Positions 29,101 through 37,566 of a stretch of DNA of 64,000 bases are shown one piece after another. The notes below the pieces were generated by a model. The model did no database searches. It was not told where the DNA came from and saw nothing but the letters and a program-made list of their open reading frames with translations. Where the stretch lies: positions 4,444,001 to 4,508,000 of the forward strand of contig NZ_CP049989.1 in assembly GCF_011388215.1 (NCBI RefSeq), given 5' to 3'. A program made the position numbers and the translations under genes. The DNA is from Hydrogenophaga crocea (GTDB lineage: Bacteria > Pseudomonadota > Gammaproteobacteria > Burkholderiales > Burkholderiaceae_C). Numbering within the stretch: position 1 is the first letter of the stretch; each line of letters starts with the position of its first letter.

Positions 29101-32100
29101 ATGCCACGCGCGACGAGCGCAACTACGGCCGGGTGGCCCGCAGCGCCGAGGCGGGCACCGTGGTGGGCGGCAAGACCGTCGCGCTGTCGGCCGGCCGCGA
29201 CGCGAACCTGCGCGCGGCCCAGGTGCAGGCCGACGGCGATCTGCAGGTGGATGCCGGGCGCGACCTGAACATCGCCGCGGGCGAAGCGCGCTACGAGGTG
29301 GCGCATGGCCTGCACGCCAGCGACGGCGACTTCATGGGCGCAACCAGCACCGAAACCCGCCGGCTCGACGCCCACACCCAGGCCCAGGGCAGCGCCCTGG
29401 GTGGCCGACAGGTGAGCCTGAACGCCGGGCGCGACGTGCGCGTGCAAGGCTCTGACGTGGTGGCGGACGAGAACCTGCAGGTCGGTGCCGGGCGCGATGT
29501 GCGCGTGACCAGCCAGGCCACCACCGAGCGCCACGAGCGCTTCAACGAAGAAACGACCCATGGCGTGTTCGGCGGCAACGCCGGCGTCACGCTGGGCAGC
29601 GAGCAGCAGAGCCGCGAGCAGCGCAGCAGCGGCACCGGGGCCGCGGGCAGCACCCTGGGGACGATTGCCGGCAACGTCGACATCCGGGCCGGGGGCGCCT
29701 ACGAGCAGAGCGGCTCCGACGTGTTGACCGGTGCGGGCGACATCGATGTGCGCGCCCGCTCCATCGCCATCACCGACACCACCACCACCGAACAGCGTTG
29801 GCAGCGGGACAAGGCGCGCCAGGGCGGCATCTCGATCGGCGTGAGCGGCGCGGTCGTCGAGGCCATGCAAGGCGTGGCCGAGAGCGTGGAAGCCATCGGC
29901 AAGACCGACGACCGGCGCATGCAGGCCCTGGGCGCCGCCACGGCCGGGCTGCAGACCGCGCAGGCCGTGAGCGCGGCGTCGCAGGCCGCGGGCGGCGGGG
30001 CCTCGGGCATCAGCCTGAACATCAGCATCGGCGGCTCGAGCAGCCAGAGCACCACCGAAGGCAGCGCACGGACCGCGCAAGCCAGCCGCGTGAGCGCGGG
30101 CGGGCGGGTGAACCTGATTGCCAGCGGCGCGGGTGCGGACAGCGACATCGTCGTGCGCGGCAGCGACATCCGCGCGGGCACGACCGCGCGGCTCAAGGCC
30201 GACGGCGATGTCGAGCTGCGTGCGGCCGAAAACACGGTGCACGAGCGCACCGACAGCCGCAACCAGTCGGCCAGCGTCGGCGTCGGCTTTGCGCTGGGCG
30301 GCGGGGGGGCGGGTTTCGGCATCACCGCCAGTGCGAGCGCGGGCAAGGGCCACGCCGAAGGCGAGATGCTCACCCACCGCAACAGCCACGTGGAGGCGGG
30401 CCAGCAGGTGGTCATCGAATCGGGCGGCGACACCACCTTGGCCGGTGCGGTGGTGAGCGCCGAGCGGGTGCAGGCCGACATCGGCGGCGACCTGCGCATC
30501 GACAGCCCGCAGGACCACCTGCGCTACCGGGAACGCAGCCAGCAAGCGGGCGGCAGTGTGAGCTTCGGCGCCGGGGCGGTCACCGGGGGCTCGCTCAGCG
30601 CCAGCGGCACCCGCATCGACAGCGACTACGCCAGCGTCGGCGAGCAGAGCGGCCTGCGCGCGGGCAACGGCGGCTTCGACGTCCACGTCAAGGGCAAGAC
30701 CACGCTGAACGGCGGCGCCATCACCAGCACCCAGGCGGCGGTGGAGGCCGGCAGGAACCGCTTTGAGAGCGAAGGCGGGGCGGCGCTGACCGACATTCAA
30801 AACCGCGAGACCCACAGCGCCGAGTCGGCCGGCGCGACCGTGGGCGTGGGCGAAAAACAGAGTGGTAGTGGCATGGGGTGGGGCTCGGAAGAGGGCAAAG
30901 CCGCGAGCACCACACACGCGGGTATCTCGGGTATCGCCGGCAACAAATCCGCGCGCACCGGCGATGCCGGCACCGGTCTGACCCCGACCTTCGACAAGGA
31001 CCGCGTGCGCAACGAAGTCAACGCGCAGGTGAGCATCACCAAGGGCTTCGGACAGCAAGCCAGCAAGGCGATCGGTGATTTCTCTGCCAATCAGCTGAAA
31101 GAGGCTGAGCACAAATTGCAGCAAGCTCGGGAGGCAGAGGCATCGGGCGATGCATCGCGGGCCAGCCAGCTGCGCGGCGAAGCGCAGCAACTGCAAGACG
31201 ACTGGGGCGATCAGGGCACGATGCGTCTGCTGGCGCACACCGTCGTCGGAGGGCTTGCTGGCGGCGCCACCGGTGCGGCGGGCGCAGCCACGGGCACGCT
31301 CAGTGCGCCGGTGGTGGCCGATGCGCTGCAAGCCGCTGGCATCGTTGGCCCTCTGGCCGATAGCCTGACGGCGCTGGCCAGCACGGTGGCAGGTGGGATG
31401 GTCGGTGGCACTGCAGGCGCGGGCTCTGCGCTCAATGAGGTGACCAACAACTACCTGAGCCATCAGGAAAGGCAGGCCTTCAACAAGGCCGACAAGGCCT
31501 GCAAGACCTCGGGCCAGCAATGCGACACCGCGGCAGCCCTGAAGTACAAGGACGAACTCAGCGACCGCCTGCTGGCCAACGCGGTGGCCAGCTGCGAAGG
31601 CAGCGCGTGCAATGAGACGGTCAACTACATCAACCAGCAGCTGGCCGCCGTGGGTTGCACAGCGCCGCAAGCCTGTCCCGATCAGAGCACCTTGCTGGGC
31701 TACTGGCGCGTTGCCCAACAAAAGGCCCAAGGGCTTGAAGCGGTGTACCCGGAGGCGTGGCTGCTCGATGCCAAGGCGGCGCTGGATTTGGCCAAGCTCG
31801 GGATCCACGTGGCGACCGGAGGCGGCAATGGCAGCCTGCGCGCGCTCGATGCGTTGGGCAAGACGTCGGCCGATGAGATGACGAAGGTAAGCAACAACGC
31901 CCTTCGAGATGACTGGCAGCAGTTCGATCACTTCAGAAGTCCCACCTCAACACGTCCGGGCGGAGAATGGGACTGGCAACAACAAGCGCCCAACAATGGT
32001 GCCGTTCCGGGAACAGCGAAAACGGTCACGATGGACGTTGGAAATACCTTGGATCGCTACGGCTCCAGGAGTGGTCAGTACTTTTCGCCCGTGGACACGC

Positions 32101-32327
32101 CGCTGGAACAACGGGCGCTACCCCCTGGAAAGCAAGCCGATCCCTATGAGCAGTATTCAGTTCTCAAGCCGTTCACCGTCGTGGAAGAAAAGGTCGCTCC
32201 GGCTTTCAACCAGCCAGGAGGGGGAGTGCAGATGCGGGCTGTGATTCCAGAGGTGAAGAATGGCTACGCCAACATCGACGAATTGATCCAGTATGGATAT
32301 CTCAAAAATATGAGAGTTAAACCATGA
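26115..32327 (+). CDS. cdiA: CdiA / filamentous-haemagglutinin-type exoprotein with C-terminal TNT toxin domain
   Basis: 2070 residues. Signal peptide ~1-23, then a TPS secretion domain with FNRYSQFDIG, SGNPWL and NPAGLSVNG (134-142). Long beta-helical repeats follow (recurring AGRDL units). A pretoxin region ends at VTNN (1776-1779), the position where most CdiA proteins have VENN. The last ~290 residues are the variable toxin part. Residues ~1975-2068 match the TNT NAD+ glycohydrolase family: LDRYGS, GQYFSP, EQRALPP, and APAFNQPGGGVQ, with the Arg1981, Tyr1989, Arg2000 and Gln2039 positions equivalent to the key residues known from Mycobacterium tuberculosis TNT. It likely kills neighbouring cells by destroying NAD+. 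The ATG at 26115 gives a good signal peptide; a TTG 9 codons upstream is less likely. The downstream ATG overlaps the stop. Confidence 0.92.
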   Translation: MPPTPPRRLLFALLLSAGAALHAQILVDRSAPGHQRPTVLSAANGVPLVNIQTPSASGVSFNRYSQFDIGPGGAVLNNGSSASNTQLAGWVSGNPWLGNAPARVIVNQVNSQNPSYLNGPIEVAGQRAEVVVANPAGLSVNGGRFINAQGVTLVTGTPVITDGALEAFRVTGGSVFIGELGLDLSSADHARILARAMAINGGLWANRLTVVTGSNAVRALASGDAATAQALAATGAAPDYLLDVAAIGGMYAQHIYLRGTEAGLGVNNRGALNAQGRLQLRADGQLVNTGTVLGGDTVDIDTARVDNRGQVLGGSVAIRTGVLDNGEGAVIAARGPLTIDAQERITNRRGALLLSGGDMALTTGRLENRSARIEALGDLDVRAGSLLNANEHLQTEVIEGEGVGRTLYFTPAGEVDTQAVAWMAVKPYGLSGGDDYTRQGRAWILRKGSVWADPVYSTWYHGPEPFEAAGWVSVGSGDSEGQVWQDARFAYTRDDPIWAALDVTPPAGGPPGPMPRPTQGSDTPWNQTADPKALAEWQAQAAPWVALGEKLAALRAAINSELLPFDIQQTVVERRPALRTLHSEPGQILAGGQMRLDVGGPLLNQDSAIVAGGALRLPGVSVDNRATEVPARITRRGTALTWGVVDHTCNAIECDTEYGWVATPVDQSLPTILKAPVGRVAQAAPDAPTALPIDLGSVLFAPVADPAAGHLYETDPRFTDRRQWLDADLQLALLGLDAHALAPRLGDGFIEQRLVGEQIGTRTGQRRLDGFDDDEAQYRALLEAGATFAQAHELRPGIALSAGQVAALTSDIVWLEAQTVTLPDGRTATALVPRVYLRPRAGDLSPEGALLAGQTVQLDLSGGFVNGGTVAGRDLVLIDAQGVRSSGRIGSQGITALRTTQDIAVDGGALTARDALVVEAGRDLQVSSTTSASADGQVALRDRVARLQVTGEAGVLLAQAGRDLALNAAAVQGDRVGLQAGRDLSLGTVDTHENLDATRDERNYGRVARSAEAGTVVGGKTVALSAGRDANLRAAQVQADGDLQVDAGRDLNIAAGEARYEVAHGLHASDGDFMGATSTETRRLDAHTQAQGSALGGRQVSLNAGRDVRVQGSDVVADENLQVGAGRDVRVTSQATTERHERFNEETTHGVFGGNAGVTLGSEQQSREQRSSGTGAAGSTLGTIAGNVDIRAGGAYEQSGSDVLTGAGDIDVRARSIAITDTTTTEQRWQRDKARQGGISIGVSGAVVEAMQGVAESVEAIGKTDDRRMQALGAATAGLQTAQAVSAASQAAGGGASGISLNISIGGSSSQSTTEGSARTAQASRVSAGGRVNLIASGAGADSDIVVRGSDIRAGTTARLKADGDVELRAAENTVHERTDSRNQSASVGVGFALGGGGAGFGITASASAGKGHAEGEMLTHRNSHVEAGQQVVIESGGDTTLAGAVVSAERVQADIGGDLRIDSPQDHLRYRERSQQAGGSVSFGAGAVTGGSLSASGTRIDSDYASVGEQSGLRAGNGGFDVHVKGKTTLNGGAITSTQAAVEAGRNRFESEGGAALTDIQNRETHSAESAGATVGVGEKQSGSGMGWGSEEGKAASTTHAGISGIAGNKSARTGDAGTGLTPTFDKDRVRNEVNAQVSITKGFGQQASKAIGDFSANQLKEAEHKLQQAREAEASGDASRASQLRGEAQQLQDDWGDQGTMRLLAHTVVGGLAGGATGAAGAATGTLSAPVVADALQAAGIVGPLADSLTALASTVAGGMVGGTAGAGSALNEVTNNYLSHQERQAFNKADKACKTSGQQCDTAAALKYKDELSDRLLANAVASCEGSACNETVNYINQQLAAVGCTAPQACPDQSTLLGYWRVAQQKAQGLEAVYPEAWLLDAKAALDLAKLGIHVATGGGNGSLRALDALGKTSADEMTKVSNNALRDDWQQFDHFRSPTSTRPGGEWDWQQQAPNNGAVPGTAKTVTMDVGNTLDRYGSRSGQYFSPVDTPLEQRALPPGKQADPYEQYSVLKPFTVVEEKVAPAFNQPGGGVQMRAVIPEVKNGYANIDELIQYGYLKNMRVKP

Positions 32328-32668
32328 ACATTCAGTGGAGTGATCGCTATGAGTTTCCTCCATCGCTTCCCGATGCGGATCCGGACTGGCCGCTAAGGGA
32401 GCTTGCTGCTGAGCTTCAAAGACTAAAGGTGAATGTGGATGTGAAGATGCTCGGCGTTCCCGACGCGTTTCCAGATGGAGGGTGGAACATACACAAAGAA
32501 GATGGTGTGTGGCTTGTCTATCACTCGGAACGAGGAAGGCGCTCGCGACCCTCGATCTTTACAAGTGCCTTTGATGCAGCCAACTTTTATTTATGGATTC
32601 ATGTGAGCAATCCAAAAGCTGATAACAGTTCGGTTGGACGTTTGCCTCGAACGCCAATCAATAAATGA
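32324..32668 (+). CDS. cdiI: Putative CDI immunity protein for the TNT toxin
   Basis: 114 residues, soluble, no signal peptide. The ATG overlaps the cdiA stop codon (ATGA), the usual arrangement for an immunity gene. It has aromatic clusters (GGWNIHKEDGVWLVYHSERG, FDAANFYLWIHV) of a kind seen in small polymorphic-toxin immunity families, but I cannot name the family with certainty. Base composition falls sharply here: a hand count of 32401-32460 gives 50% G+C against 73% at 29041-29100. Function is inferred from position. Confidence 0.78.
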   Translation: MNIQWSDRYEFPPSLPDADPDWPLRELAAELQRLKVNVDVKMLGVPDAFPDGGWNIHKEDGVWLVYHSERGRRSRPSIFTSAFDAANFYLWIHVSNPKADNSSVGRLPRTPINK

Positions 32669-32713
32669 CATTGATTGTTTAGGGCAGCCGACCAGGCCTA
32701 AAACGCACAAATC

Positions 32714-33019
32714 GTGACAGTGCGCACTGGCGAGTCTGAAGTGGCTGGGACATGGATGATGCGGGCGGAAGATATCCAAGGTCTCAGTGCCGAGCAAATC
32801 GCCAGTAAGTTCGCTTTGCCGCAAGTGCCCACGCACGTGGTGGATGTCAGGGTGTCAGCAGGCCAGACCATGCGGGTGTCGGTAGCCAACGACGTGCAGA
32901 TCAAGCAGGGGTTGGGAGGTAACGGGGGCGGTGGTGGCGTGCAGTTTGAGGTGACGAGTCAGCCGAAAGACATGGTTGAGTTTCGTAGTTGGTTCTCCAA
33001 TCCGAGGCCCATCAGATGA
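32714..33019 (+). pseudogene. Displaced CdiA C-terminal toxin tail (orphan module 1)
   Basis: 101 codons with no signal peptide or secretion domain. The text resembles the extreme C-terminus of polymorphic toxins: GTWMMRAEDIQGLSAEQIASK, followed by FALPQVPTHVVDVRV, a glycine run and a SNPRP end. It is therefore read as the 3' end of an older cdiA allele left behind when the toxin tip was replaced. The apparent GTG start has no Shine-Dalgarno and is probably irrelevant. It overlaps the next ORF by 4 bases (ATGA), exactly like an active toxin-immunity pair. The toxin activity is not identifiable. Confidence 0.7.
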
Positions 33020-33486
33020 GCAGAGAAATTCTGAAGTTCTGTGATTTGCAGGTTTGTGATGTTGTCTCTCTGCTTGGAGGGGATCGCATCGTTCATCTAA
33101 GTCCGTATTCAACACCCGACTTCCCAATGGGAAAGGATTGGCCAGACATCGAACTCGCGAACCACAACGTCTTTCGTATGAACGTGAAAAACGAAGTGGT
33201 GTGGCAGGTGCGGCGGGTGGAAAACGAGACGCGGATGCCTTGGGATCGGTTGCACGAGCGCGCCAAAGAAATGCATGCGCAGGGCAATTCTGATGGTCGC
33301 TATACCGCCATGGGCTTCCTCGACCCTTTTACCGCTTTGAACTTGGACGAACGCTCAGCGATTGTCCCGGAACCCAAAGGCGTGTGGCGTCCGGGGTGCG
33401 AGGTCTACTTGCTCACCCGCTGGTGGAGTTGTTTGCTGGATCCAGAGACGGGAACCGCTGCCTGCACGGGAGAGCAGCTGAAGTAA
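33016..33486 (+). CDS. Putative orphan immunity protein (module 1)
   Basis: 156 residues, soluble, family not recognised. Its start codon overlaps the stop of the displaced toxin tail, which is the only evidence for an immunity role. It contains conserved-looking aromatic stretches (HNVFRMNVKNEVVWQVRR, YTAMGFLDPFTALNL, PGCEVYLLTRWW). Kept immunity genes can protect against siblings that still carry the old toxin. It has the same lowered G+C as its neighbours. Confidence 0.68.
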   Translation: MSREILKFCDLQVCDVVSLLGGDRIVHLSPYSTPDFPMGKDWPDIELANHNVFRMNVKNEVVWQVRRVENETRMPWDRLHERAKEMHAQGNSDGRYTAMGFLDPFTALNLDERSAIVPEPKGVWRPGCEVYLLTRWWSCLLDPETGTAACTGEQLK

Positions 33487-33744
33487 GTGTCTCGAAGCCA
33501 ACGCGGGCCTGCGCAAGGTCGAAGGCGAGACGCAGGGTCGGCTTTGATTGGCTACACGCTTCTTTACTCTGAAAGTCGCGTTTTGGGCGGCATGGCATTT
33601 GTGGTCGGCTGTGTGTTGCTAGGCTTCGCGGGACTTTCCAACAGCGCTTCGGCGATTGGATTACGCCCCTTCGATGGGGATGCTGTGGGCTGGTCCGAGA
33701 TCGAGAAGTCGGGCAAAAAGCCTAGCGGCTCAGAGAAGTGTTAA
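33487..33744 (+). other. Doubtful ORF in CDI graveyard, one hydrophobic segment
   Basis: 85 codons from a GTG directly after the previous stop. The first ~20 residues are Arg-rich and look non-coding; from about residue 21 a plausible membrane segment appears (GGMAFVVGCVLLGFAGLS). A second frame over the same bases reads LEANAGLRKVEGETQGRL. It may be a fragment of a membrane-type immunity gene or a frameshifted remnant. The 309 bases from 33487 to 33795 hold nothing else that I can support. Confidence 0.25.
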
Positions 33745-33795
33745 CTGCCTAGGTTGTCGCCGCCAGCGTGCTTGATGCTCTAGCTAGGAGCCCGA

Positions 33796-34233
33796 ATGCA
33801 CTTAATGTTGCGTGCGACCATGGTCGAACATGTGGCTAACGCCGATCCGTCGAAGAAGTGGCCGGGGCGATGGCTTGAAGTTGTCGATACCGACGAGGCT
33901 CCGCAAGAGTCTCGTTGGCAGCTGTGTGTTCCCCGGTTCAGATTGATGTGCGACGCCATCATGTCCGATATCCAAAATGCCAAGGGGTCGGGTGCGATGA
34001 CCATGGAAGCCATTCGACGTGTGGAGCGCGCTGAATCCTTTGCAGAGGAGCTGGGAGGCAATGCTTGGTACACGTACATCACTCCGAGTCGGGTTTGGTT
34101 TGAAGGTCAATACGAGCAAGGCGAAGGCGGCGCGGTCAGCCTCGATCAATTCAAGTTGGCTGTAGATACTTACGTGCGTTTCCTATCCGATCCCGAGCAC
34201 AAGACCATCGAGGTGCCGTTTCCGGCCGAATGA
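33796..34233 (+). CDS. EndoU-type immunity protein, copy 1
   Basis: 145 residues, soluble. It is a clear paralogue of the protein encoded at 34684-35097: shared blocks are IQxAKGSGA, EIRR-type helices, GNAW, VWFEG, QGEGG and a near-identical end (KLAVxTYVRFLxDPExKxIEVPFPAE, x = differing residues). It lies immediately before the EndoU toxin tail, so its own cognate toxin is missing or lay upstream. An immunity function is inferred from the paralogue, which follows the EndoU tail directly. Confidence 0.7.
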   Translation: MHLMLRATMVEHVANADPSKKWPGRWLEVVDTDEAPQESRWQLCVPRFRLMCDAIMSDIQNAKGSGAMTMEAIRRVERAESFAEELGGNAWYTYITPSRVWFEGQYEQGEGGAVSLDQFKLAVDTYVRFLSDPEHKTIEVPFPAE

Positions 34234-34687
34234 GCCCGACACCAGCCGCGATGCGGAGTACATCGCCAAGACCGATCAGCAGGTGCTCAAGGACAACCGA
34301 TTCGACATGGATCACGTGCTGGAGGGCGAGATCAATGCGAAAGGTAAGGCCACTGGCTACCATGCGGAGCTCGCGGCGGATGGGGAGGCGCGGATCAAGC
34401 CGGGGGCGGAGATCAGCTACAACGCCAATGGGACGTATGAGGCGCCGGTGCAAATCTGGGATGCGGACAAAGGTAAGTGGGTAGACAAGGCTCGCGAGTC
34501 CACGTTCTTCCCGCCGTCATGGTCACAGGCGCGAACTGAATACGAGGTGTCCGAGGCGTTCAAGAACAAGTTGCCCGCGCCCAACGGGGGATGGGAGGGT
34601 ACTAGTCCCAGCGGAATCAAGATGAAGTTTTTCTGGGATTCGACGAACCAACGCACAACGTTCTATCCGCTCGGAGGCGAGCAGTGA
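34234..34687 (+). pseudogene. Displaced CdiA C-terminal EndoU nuclease domain (orphan module 2)
   Basis: The frame is open back to and beyond the preceding stop codon, with no natural start; a GTG at 34283 gives 134 residues. The sequence matches bacterial EndoU RNase toxin domains: DMDHVLEGEIN with the first catalytic His, GYHAE with the second, YEAPVQIW, STFFPPSWSQ with the C-terminal motif, and WEGTSPSGIKMKFFW. EndoU tips in CDI systems cleave RNA in target cells. Here the tip lacks the secretion domain and repeats, so it is a stored or decayed allele. It overlaps the following immunity gene by 4 bases. Confidence 0.8.
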
Positions 34688-35097
34688 GACCACCACTTTT
34701 ATTGAAAGTCCAGCGCTCGACGATCGCCGAGTGCGCGGGCCAACGTGTTCTAACACCCAGGATCCAGGTCGTTGACGAGTACGGCGCTGCGCGCGACGAG
34801 TTCAAACTGATGTGCGCCGCGATTGATGGCGATATCCAAAGTGCTAAAGGATCGGGTGCAACTGCGCTTACAGAGATTCGCCGCATAGAAGCGGGCGAAG
34901 CCGAGCTCATCGAATCCGACGGCAATGCCTGGGTAGCCCACATCACGCCCGACAAGGTCTGGTTCGAAGGCTTGTACAGCCAGGGCGAAGGCGGCGAAGT
35001 CAGCTTCGCGCAGTACAAGCTGGCCGTGGAAACCTACGTCCGTTTCCTCGCCGACCCCGAACGCAAGCCGATCGAGGTGCCGTTCCCCGCGGAATGA
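34684..35097 (+). CDS. EndoU-type immunity protein, copy 2
   Basis: 137 residues. The GTG start overlaps the EndoU stop, so this is the cognate immunity gene of the displaced EndoU tail. It is a paralogue of the 33796 gene. The 5' half has lowered G+C, while the 3' third returns to about 65-70%, like the flanking chromosome, so the end may be a recombination junction. It converges with nadB, leaving 22 bases. Confidence 0.75.
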   Translation: MRPPLLLKVQRSTIAECAGQRVLTPRIQVVDEYGAARDEFKLMCAAIDGDIQSAKGSGATALTEIRRIEAGEAELIESDGNAWVAHITPDKVWFEGLYSQGEGGEVSFAQYKLAVETYVRFLADPERKPIEVPFPAE

Positions 35098-35119
35098 ATC
35101 GACCGGCTCGGCCAGCCGC

Positions 35120-36712
35120 TCACCGCGCCGGCGGCACCAGAATCGTCGGCTTCGCTTCAGGCAGCAGCCCCGGGTAGTCGCGGCTGAAGTGCAGGCCGCG
35201 GCTTTCGTGTCGGAGCATGGCCGACATCACGATCAAGTCGGCCACCTGCACCAGGTTGCGCAGCTCGAGCAGGTCGCGCGTGACGTGGAACTGCGCATAG
35301 AACTCGTGGATTTCGCGCTGAAGCAGCGTGATGCGGTGCGCCGCGCGCTCCAGGCGCTTGTTGGTGCGCACGATGCCCACGTAGTCCCACATGAAGCGGC
35401 GCAGCTCGTCCCAGTTGTGCGAGATCACCACCATCTCGTCGGCGTCGGTCACGCGGCTGTCGTCCCACTCGGGCAGTGCGGGCGGCTGCGGCGCGGGCGT
35501 GCCGCGGATGGCGCCCACCGCGGCCTGGGCGAACACCATGCACTCCACGAGCGAGTTGCTCGCGAGCCGGTTGGCACCGTGCAGGCCGGTGCAGGTGGTC
35601 TCGCCCACTGCATACAGGCCCGCGATCTCGGTGCGGCCGTCGAGGTCGGTCACCACGCCGCCGCAGGTGTAGTGCGCGGCCGGCACCACGGGGATGGGCT
35701 CTTTCGTGATGTCGATGCCGAGCTCGGCGCAGCGCGCAAGGATGTTGGGGAAGTGCTCGCGCAGGAATTCGGGGCTCTGGTGCGAGATGTCCAGGTGCAC
35801 GCAGTCGAGGCCGTGCTTCTTCATCTCGTGGTCGATCGCGCGCGCCACCACGTCGCGCGGCGCGAGCTCGGCGCGCGGGTCGTGGTCGGGCATGAAGCGG
35901 TGGCCACCCAGGTGCGGCGGCAGCTTGAGCAGGCCGCCCTCGCCGCGCACCGCCTCGGTGATCAGGAAGCTCTTGGCGTGCGGGTGGTACAGGCAGGTGG
36001 GGTGGAACTGGATGAACTCCATGTTCGCCACCTGGCAGCCCGCGCGCCAGGCCGCGGCGATGCCGTCGCCCGTGGCGGTGTCGGGGTTGGTGGTGTACAG
36101 GTAGACCTTGCCCGCGCCGCCCGTGGCAAGCACGGTGTGCCGCGCCGAGAAGGTCACGACCTCGTCGGCCACGGTGTCGAGCACGTAGGCGCCGAAGCAG
36201 CGGCGCTCCTGGCTGGCCCCGGGCACGCGGCGGTCGGTGATCAGATCGACCAGCATGTGGTGCTCGAAGATCTGTATGTTGGGCGTGCGGCGCACGCGCT
36301 CGACCAGCGTGGCCTGCACCGCGGCACCCGTGGCGTCGGCCGCGTGCACGATGCGTCGGTGGCTGTGGCCGCCTTCGCGCGTGAGGTGCAGTTCACCGGC
36401 TTCGGTGGAAAACGGCACACCGAGCTCGCGCAGCCAGGCGATGGCCGCGGGCGCGTTCTCCACCGTGAACTCGGTGGCCTCGCGGTCGCTCAGGCCGGCG
36501 CCGGCCACCAGCGTGTCTTCCACGTGCGAGGCGTAGCTGTCACCCTCGGCGAGCACCGCGGCGATGCCGCCCTGCGCCCAGTTGCTCGAGCCGTCGAGCA
36601 GCGCGCGCTTGGTGATCACGGCCACGCGGTGCGTGGCCGACAGGTGCAGGGCCGTGCTGAGCCCGGCCAGGCCGCTGCCGATGACCAGGACGTCGAAGTG
36701 TTGGAGGCTCAT
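35120..36712 (-). CDS. nadB: L-aspartate oxidase
   Basis: 530-residue flavoprotein that oxidises aspartate to iminoaspartate for NadA. Motifs: [14 protein letters not shown] site, [71 protein letters not shown] and [15 protein letters not shown]. Its start overlaps the scpA stop by 4 bases (ATGA), so DUF3460-scpA-nadB is one operon. It completes the NAD pathway with nadA and nadC beyond the CDI island. Confidence 0.97.
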   Translation of the reverse strand: MSLQHFDVLVIGSGLAGLSTALHLSATHRVAVITKRALLDGSSNWAQGGIAAVLAEGDSYASHVEDTLVAGAGLSDREATEFTVENAPAAIAWLRELGVPFSTEAGELHLTREGGHSHRRIVHAADATGAAVQATLVERVRRTPNIQIFEHHMLVDLITDRRVPGASQERRCFGAYVLDTVADEVVTFSARHTVLATGGAGKVYLYTTNPDTATGDGIAAAWRAGCQVANMEFIQFHPTCLYHPHAKSFLITEAVRGEGGLLKLPPHLGGHRFMPDHDPRAELAPRDVVARAIDHEMKKHGLDCVHLDISHQSPEFLREHFPNILARCAELGIDITKEPIPVVPAAHYTCGGVVTDLDGRTEIAGLYAVGETTCTGLHGANRLASNSLVECMVFAQAAVGAIRGTPAPQPPALPEWDDSRVTDADEMVVISHNWDELRRFMWDYVGIVRTNKRLERAAHRITLLQREIHEFYAQFHVTRDLLELRNLVQVADLIVMSAMLRHESRGLHFSRDYPGLLPEAKPTILVPPAR

Positions 36713-37566
36713 GATGCGGGGGTGTAGGCGAGGCGCACGTAGATCGGTGCGAAGGCCTCGGCCTGGGTGAGCTCGATCAGGGTTTCCTTGGCGAGCTCGA
36801 GCATGGCGATGAAGGTCACGACCAGCACGGGCTGGCCGCGGCTGACGTCGAACAGCTCGCCGAACTCGACGAACTGGCGCCCCTGCAGCTGGCGCAGCAC
36901 GATGCTCATGTGCTCGCGCACCGAGAGCTCTTCGCGGCTGATCTTGTGGTGCTGCACGAGCTTGGCGCGCTTGAGGATGTCGCGCCAGGCGCTCTGCAGG
37001 TCGATGGGGTTGACGTCGGGGAAGCGCGGCACCAGGGCCTGCTCCACGTAGACCTGGGCGCGCAGGAAGTCGCGCCCGTACTGCGGCACCTCGGTCAGAC
37101 GCTGCGCCGCGAGCTTCATCTGCTCGTACTCGAGCAGGCGGCGCACGAGTTCGGCGCGTGGGTCTTCGGCCTCTTCGCCCTCGGCCGTTTTCTTGGGCGG
37201 CAGCAGCATGCGCGACTTGATCTCGATCAGCATCGCGGCCATCAGCAGGTACTCGGCCGCGAGTTCGAGGTTGTGTGCGCGGATTTCCTCGACGTAGGTG
37301 AGGTACTGGCGCGTCACCCCCGCCATCGGGATGTCGAGGATGTTGAAGTTCTGCTTGCGGATCAGGTAGAGCAGCAGGTCCAGCGGGCCCTCGAAGGCCT
37401 CGAGGAAGACGCGCAGCGCGTCGGGCGGGATGTAGAGGTCCTGCGGCAGCTTGAACAGCGGCTCGCCGTAGAGCCGCGCAAGCGCCACGCCGTCGACCAC
37501 ACTGGGCAGCACCTCGTCCAGGCCCTGGGGGGCCTCGTCGAGGGACGGCGCGGGCTCCTGGCTCAC
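36709..37566 (-). CDS. scpA: Segregation and condensation protein A
   Basis: 285-residue kleisin subunit of the SMC-ScpAB condensin that helps chromosome segregation. Diagnostic are [22 protein letters not shown] near the N-terminus, [18 protein letters not shown], and a C-terminal winged-helix region. The GTG start at 37566 overlaps the DUF3460 stop (GTGA). No scpB or smc is adjacent. Confidence 0.93.
   Translation of the reverse strand: MSQEPAPSLDEAPQGLDEVLPSVVDGVALARLYGEPLFKLPQDLYIPPDALRVFLEAFEGPLDLLLYLIRKQNFNILDIPMAGVTRQYLTYVEEIRAHNLELAAEYLLMAAMLIEIKSRMLLPPKKTAEGEEAEDPRAELVRRLLEYEQMKLAAQRLTEVPQYGRDFLRAQVYVEQALVPRFPDVNPIDLQSAWRDILKRAKLVQHHKISREELSVREHMSIVLRQLQGRQFVEFGELFDVSRGQPVLVVTFIAMLELAKETLIELTQAEAFAPIYVRLAYTPAS

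Noticed and set aside
26058..31931. 1957-codon open frame on the minus strand
   Set aside because: It is the antisense shadow of cdiA. The high G+C third positions keep the opposite strand open, and the translation is His/Val/Ala-rich with no domain.
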